This document shows positions 62,664 through 64,000 of a stretch of DNA of 64,000 nt, one piece after another. Within the stretch, counting starts at the first letter, position 1; every line of letters begins with the position of its first letter. A model generated the notes under the pieces. The model was not told the origin of the DNA. It did not search any database and saw only the letters and a program-made list of their open reading frames with translations. The DNA is from Nicoliella spurrieriana. GTDB lineage: Bacteria > Bacillota > Bacilli > Lactobacillales > Lactobacillaceae. A program made the position numbers and the translations under genes. Where the stretch lies: contig NZ_CP093361.1 in the NCBI RefSeq assembly GCF_023380205.1, positions 1 to 64,000 of the forward strand, in the 5' to 3' direction.

Positions 62664-64000
62664 AGTCATCATCTGATAACGGGCTCATCAGAACGTTTTC
62701 TAAGTAGTTAACGTGTTGTCTCAAGTCGTTTGATATCGACCAATCAATTTGCTTATCATCCAATAGCTGCTGAACCTCTAGTCGTTGCGCACCAAATCCC
62801 TTAACCTGTAAATTATCATATTGTTGGTCGTAATCATCGCGATCCAGACTAGTGGAATTAACCCGATTCATCCGATTCCGGTAGAATACAATGATGTGGT
62901 CGACCATTTGATTTTCGAATGAACTAGAATCAATGTCATCCCGATTTAAGTAGTTTTTGACCTCTTCGATTGCTGATTGACTCAAACCATTAATAATCAT
63001 TGCCCAGTGGCGCTGCAAGCGTTCTCCCCGGTGCTTAGTTTTTGAACTGGAAAAGAAGAATTTTTTCAACCCAGACAATAGGGTATTAAAATCAGTGCGA
63101 ACGGTTGAACGCGAACTCCGCATTCCCACGGAATCAAACATTGCAGCTTCCCGACGATTAATAATTTGGCTTACCGCAACGTATTCGTCACGCTTAATCT
63201 CGCCATCTTCATACATCCTAAGGGCCGCTTTCCGCTCACCACTAAAGGCAATCCGACGCAAAGCTAGCTCGTTATTAAAGCTAAAGTCGTTAATCCGATT
63301 GGAGTGGAGGGAGTGATTGAGCTTTCGTAACATTAATTGGTATTGAAAAATTAAGTCGAAAGCAGCCTGTTGGTTATGTTCATTTTGACTTTTATGAATT
63401 TCTTTAATGGCACTTTGAATCATTTTAGCCTGTGCTTCATCCTCAGTTAAGTATTGATCATATTCGATTACCTCTGCTTTGTTATCAGTTAGTAACGGAA
63501 TCAGGATAATTGCACTTAACAGGCTAAGGATAATCACACTTGCAGCAATGAATAGCACTAACGGACGTTCGGGAAACGCCCTTCCCGCTGGGGTGGCCAA
63601 TGGAATCGAAAGCACCCCGACCATCGTAACTGCCCCCCGTACACCAGAGAGTCCTGATAATATGGATACGCGCCAATTAACTTGGTGATAATCCCACCGG
63701 TTAGCAACTAATTGATACCCAGCAATCCATAGGGTCCGAATTAATAGTAGGACCGCCCAGGTCACAATTGCATAAAAAATGGGTTGCACCGTACCTAACT
63801 GAATGGTCTGAATGCTGCCCCCCATTGCTTCGGGTAATGAAAAGCCAAGCAATAAGAAGATAATTCCATTTAAAATGTAAATGATGACGTTCCAGGTCTT
63901 CTCAGTTACTAATTTTAATTCAGGATTAACGATTGAAGTTCGACGACTCATTAAGTGAAACGTAATTCCAGCGCTAACCACTGAAATCACCCCAGAAGCA
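62662..64000 (-). CDS. CPA1/NhaP-type Na+(K+)/H+ antiporter, 5' end outside window
   Basis: 446 residues are visible and the frame stays open to the window edge (the GTG at 63990 is internal: ASG precedes it). The visible membrane part holds the last seven or so helices, with WNVIIYILNGIIFLLLGFSLPEA and the conserved GLSGVRGAVTMVGVLSIPL. A cytoplasmic C-terminal region of about 240 residues follows, highly charged and helical (EDEAQAKMIQSAIKEIHKSQNEHNQQ). It exchanges Na+ or K+ for H+ for pH and ion control. The N-terminal half lies beyond the window. Confidence 0.88.
   Translation of the reverse strand, partial: ASGVISVVSAGITFHLMSRRTSIVNPELKLVTEKTWNVIIYILNGIIFLLLGFSLPEAMGGSIQTIQLGTVQPIFYAIVTWAVLLLIRTLWIAGYQLVANRWDYHQVNWRVSILSGLSGVRGAVTMVGVLSIPLATPAGRAFPERPLVLFIAASVIILSLLSAIILIPLLTDNKAEVIEYDQYLTEDEAQAKMIQSAIKEIHKSQNEHNQQAAFDLIFQYQLMLRKLNHSLHSNRINDFSFNNELALRRIAFSGERKAALRMYEDGEIKRDEYVAVSQIINRREAAMFDSVGMRSSRSTVRTDFNTLLSGLKKFFFSSSKTKHRGERLQRHWAMIINGLSQSAIEEVKNYLNRDDIDSSSFENQMVDHIIVFYRNRMNRVNSTSLDRDDYDQQYDNLQVKGFGAQRLEVQQLLDDKQIDWSISNDLRQHVNYLENVLMSPLSDDD

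Overview
The window looks like chromosome of a Firmicute in the family Lactobacillaceae, probably a host- or plant-associated, insect-clade-like heterofermenter; the genus cannot be fixed from this sequence. The reasons are four surface proteins with KxYKxGKxW-type signal peptides and LPQTxE-like sorting signals, strong AGGAGG ribosome binding sites with frequent TTG starts, a T-box leader, and the cdaA-cdaR-glmM cluster. No rRNA, tRNA, insertion sequence, phage gene or CRISPR array was seen.

Layout. 1-1.07 kb: 3'-incomplete DUF3290-DUF421 membrane protein. 1.2-4.1 kb: first serine-rich repeat (SRR) adhesin. 4.2-11.4 kb: allantoin cluster, with a permease, allantoinase, ureidoglycine-glyoxylate aminotransferase and allantoate amidohydrolase on the minus strand and a divergent PucR regulator. 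Together these would import allantoin and convert it to oxalurate and glycine while releasing ammonia. 11.6-20.4 kb: a small secreted protein, two more SRR/MucBP-type adhesins, an aldo-keto reductase, a HAD phosphatase and a hypothetical gene. 20.6-25.6 kb: hxlA-hxlB (ribulose monophosphate pathway) with an HxlR regulator, divergent from a UvrA-like ATPase and a GRP-type sugar transporter. 25.6-27.4 kb: a T-box-controlled branched-chain amino acid transporter. 27.7-40.1 kb: a 12.4-kb gene for a giant Ser/Ala/Asn-rich surface protein. Its reading frame breaks about 300 codons before the LPQTG anchor, so the main ORF (3827 aa) has lost its anchor in frame.

40.3-53 kb: transporters (APC permease, YkoE-like ECF component, DHA2 drug exporter, SLC13-like permease, Kup potassium importer, CPA2 antiporter), small membrane proteins and metabolic enzymes. 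53-56.6 kb: a candidate small RNA, the teichoic acid export ATPase TagH, a GH73 glucosaminidase and a 40-aa basic protein. 56.6-61.9 kb: glmS, glmM, cdaR and cdaA, linking UDP-GlcNAc precursor synthesis to c-di-AMP synthesis. 62-64 kb: a DUF1361 protein and a CPA1/NhaP antiporter cut by the window edge.

The points most worth a second look are the broken giant adhesin, a shared head domain of no recognised family in two adhesins, the cationic wall-spanning segment of one adhesin, the compact allantoin operon, an Ile-rich leader ORF behind the T-box, an attenuator-like leader before the CPA2 antiporter, an orphan promoter-terminator pair that may be a small RNA, and a probable ATT or ATC start codon in the drug exporter.
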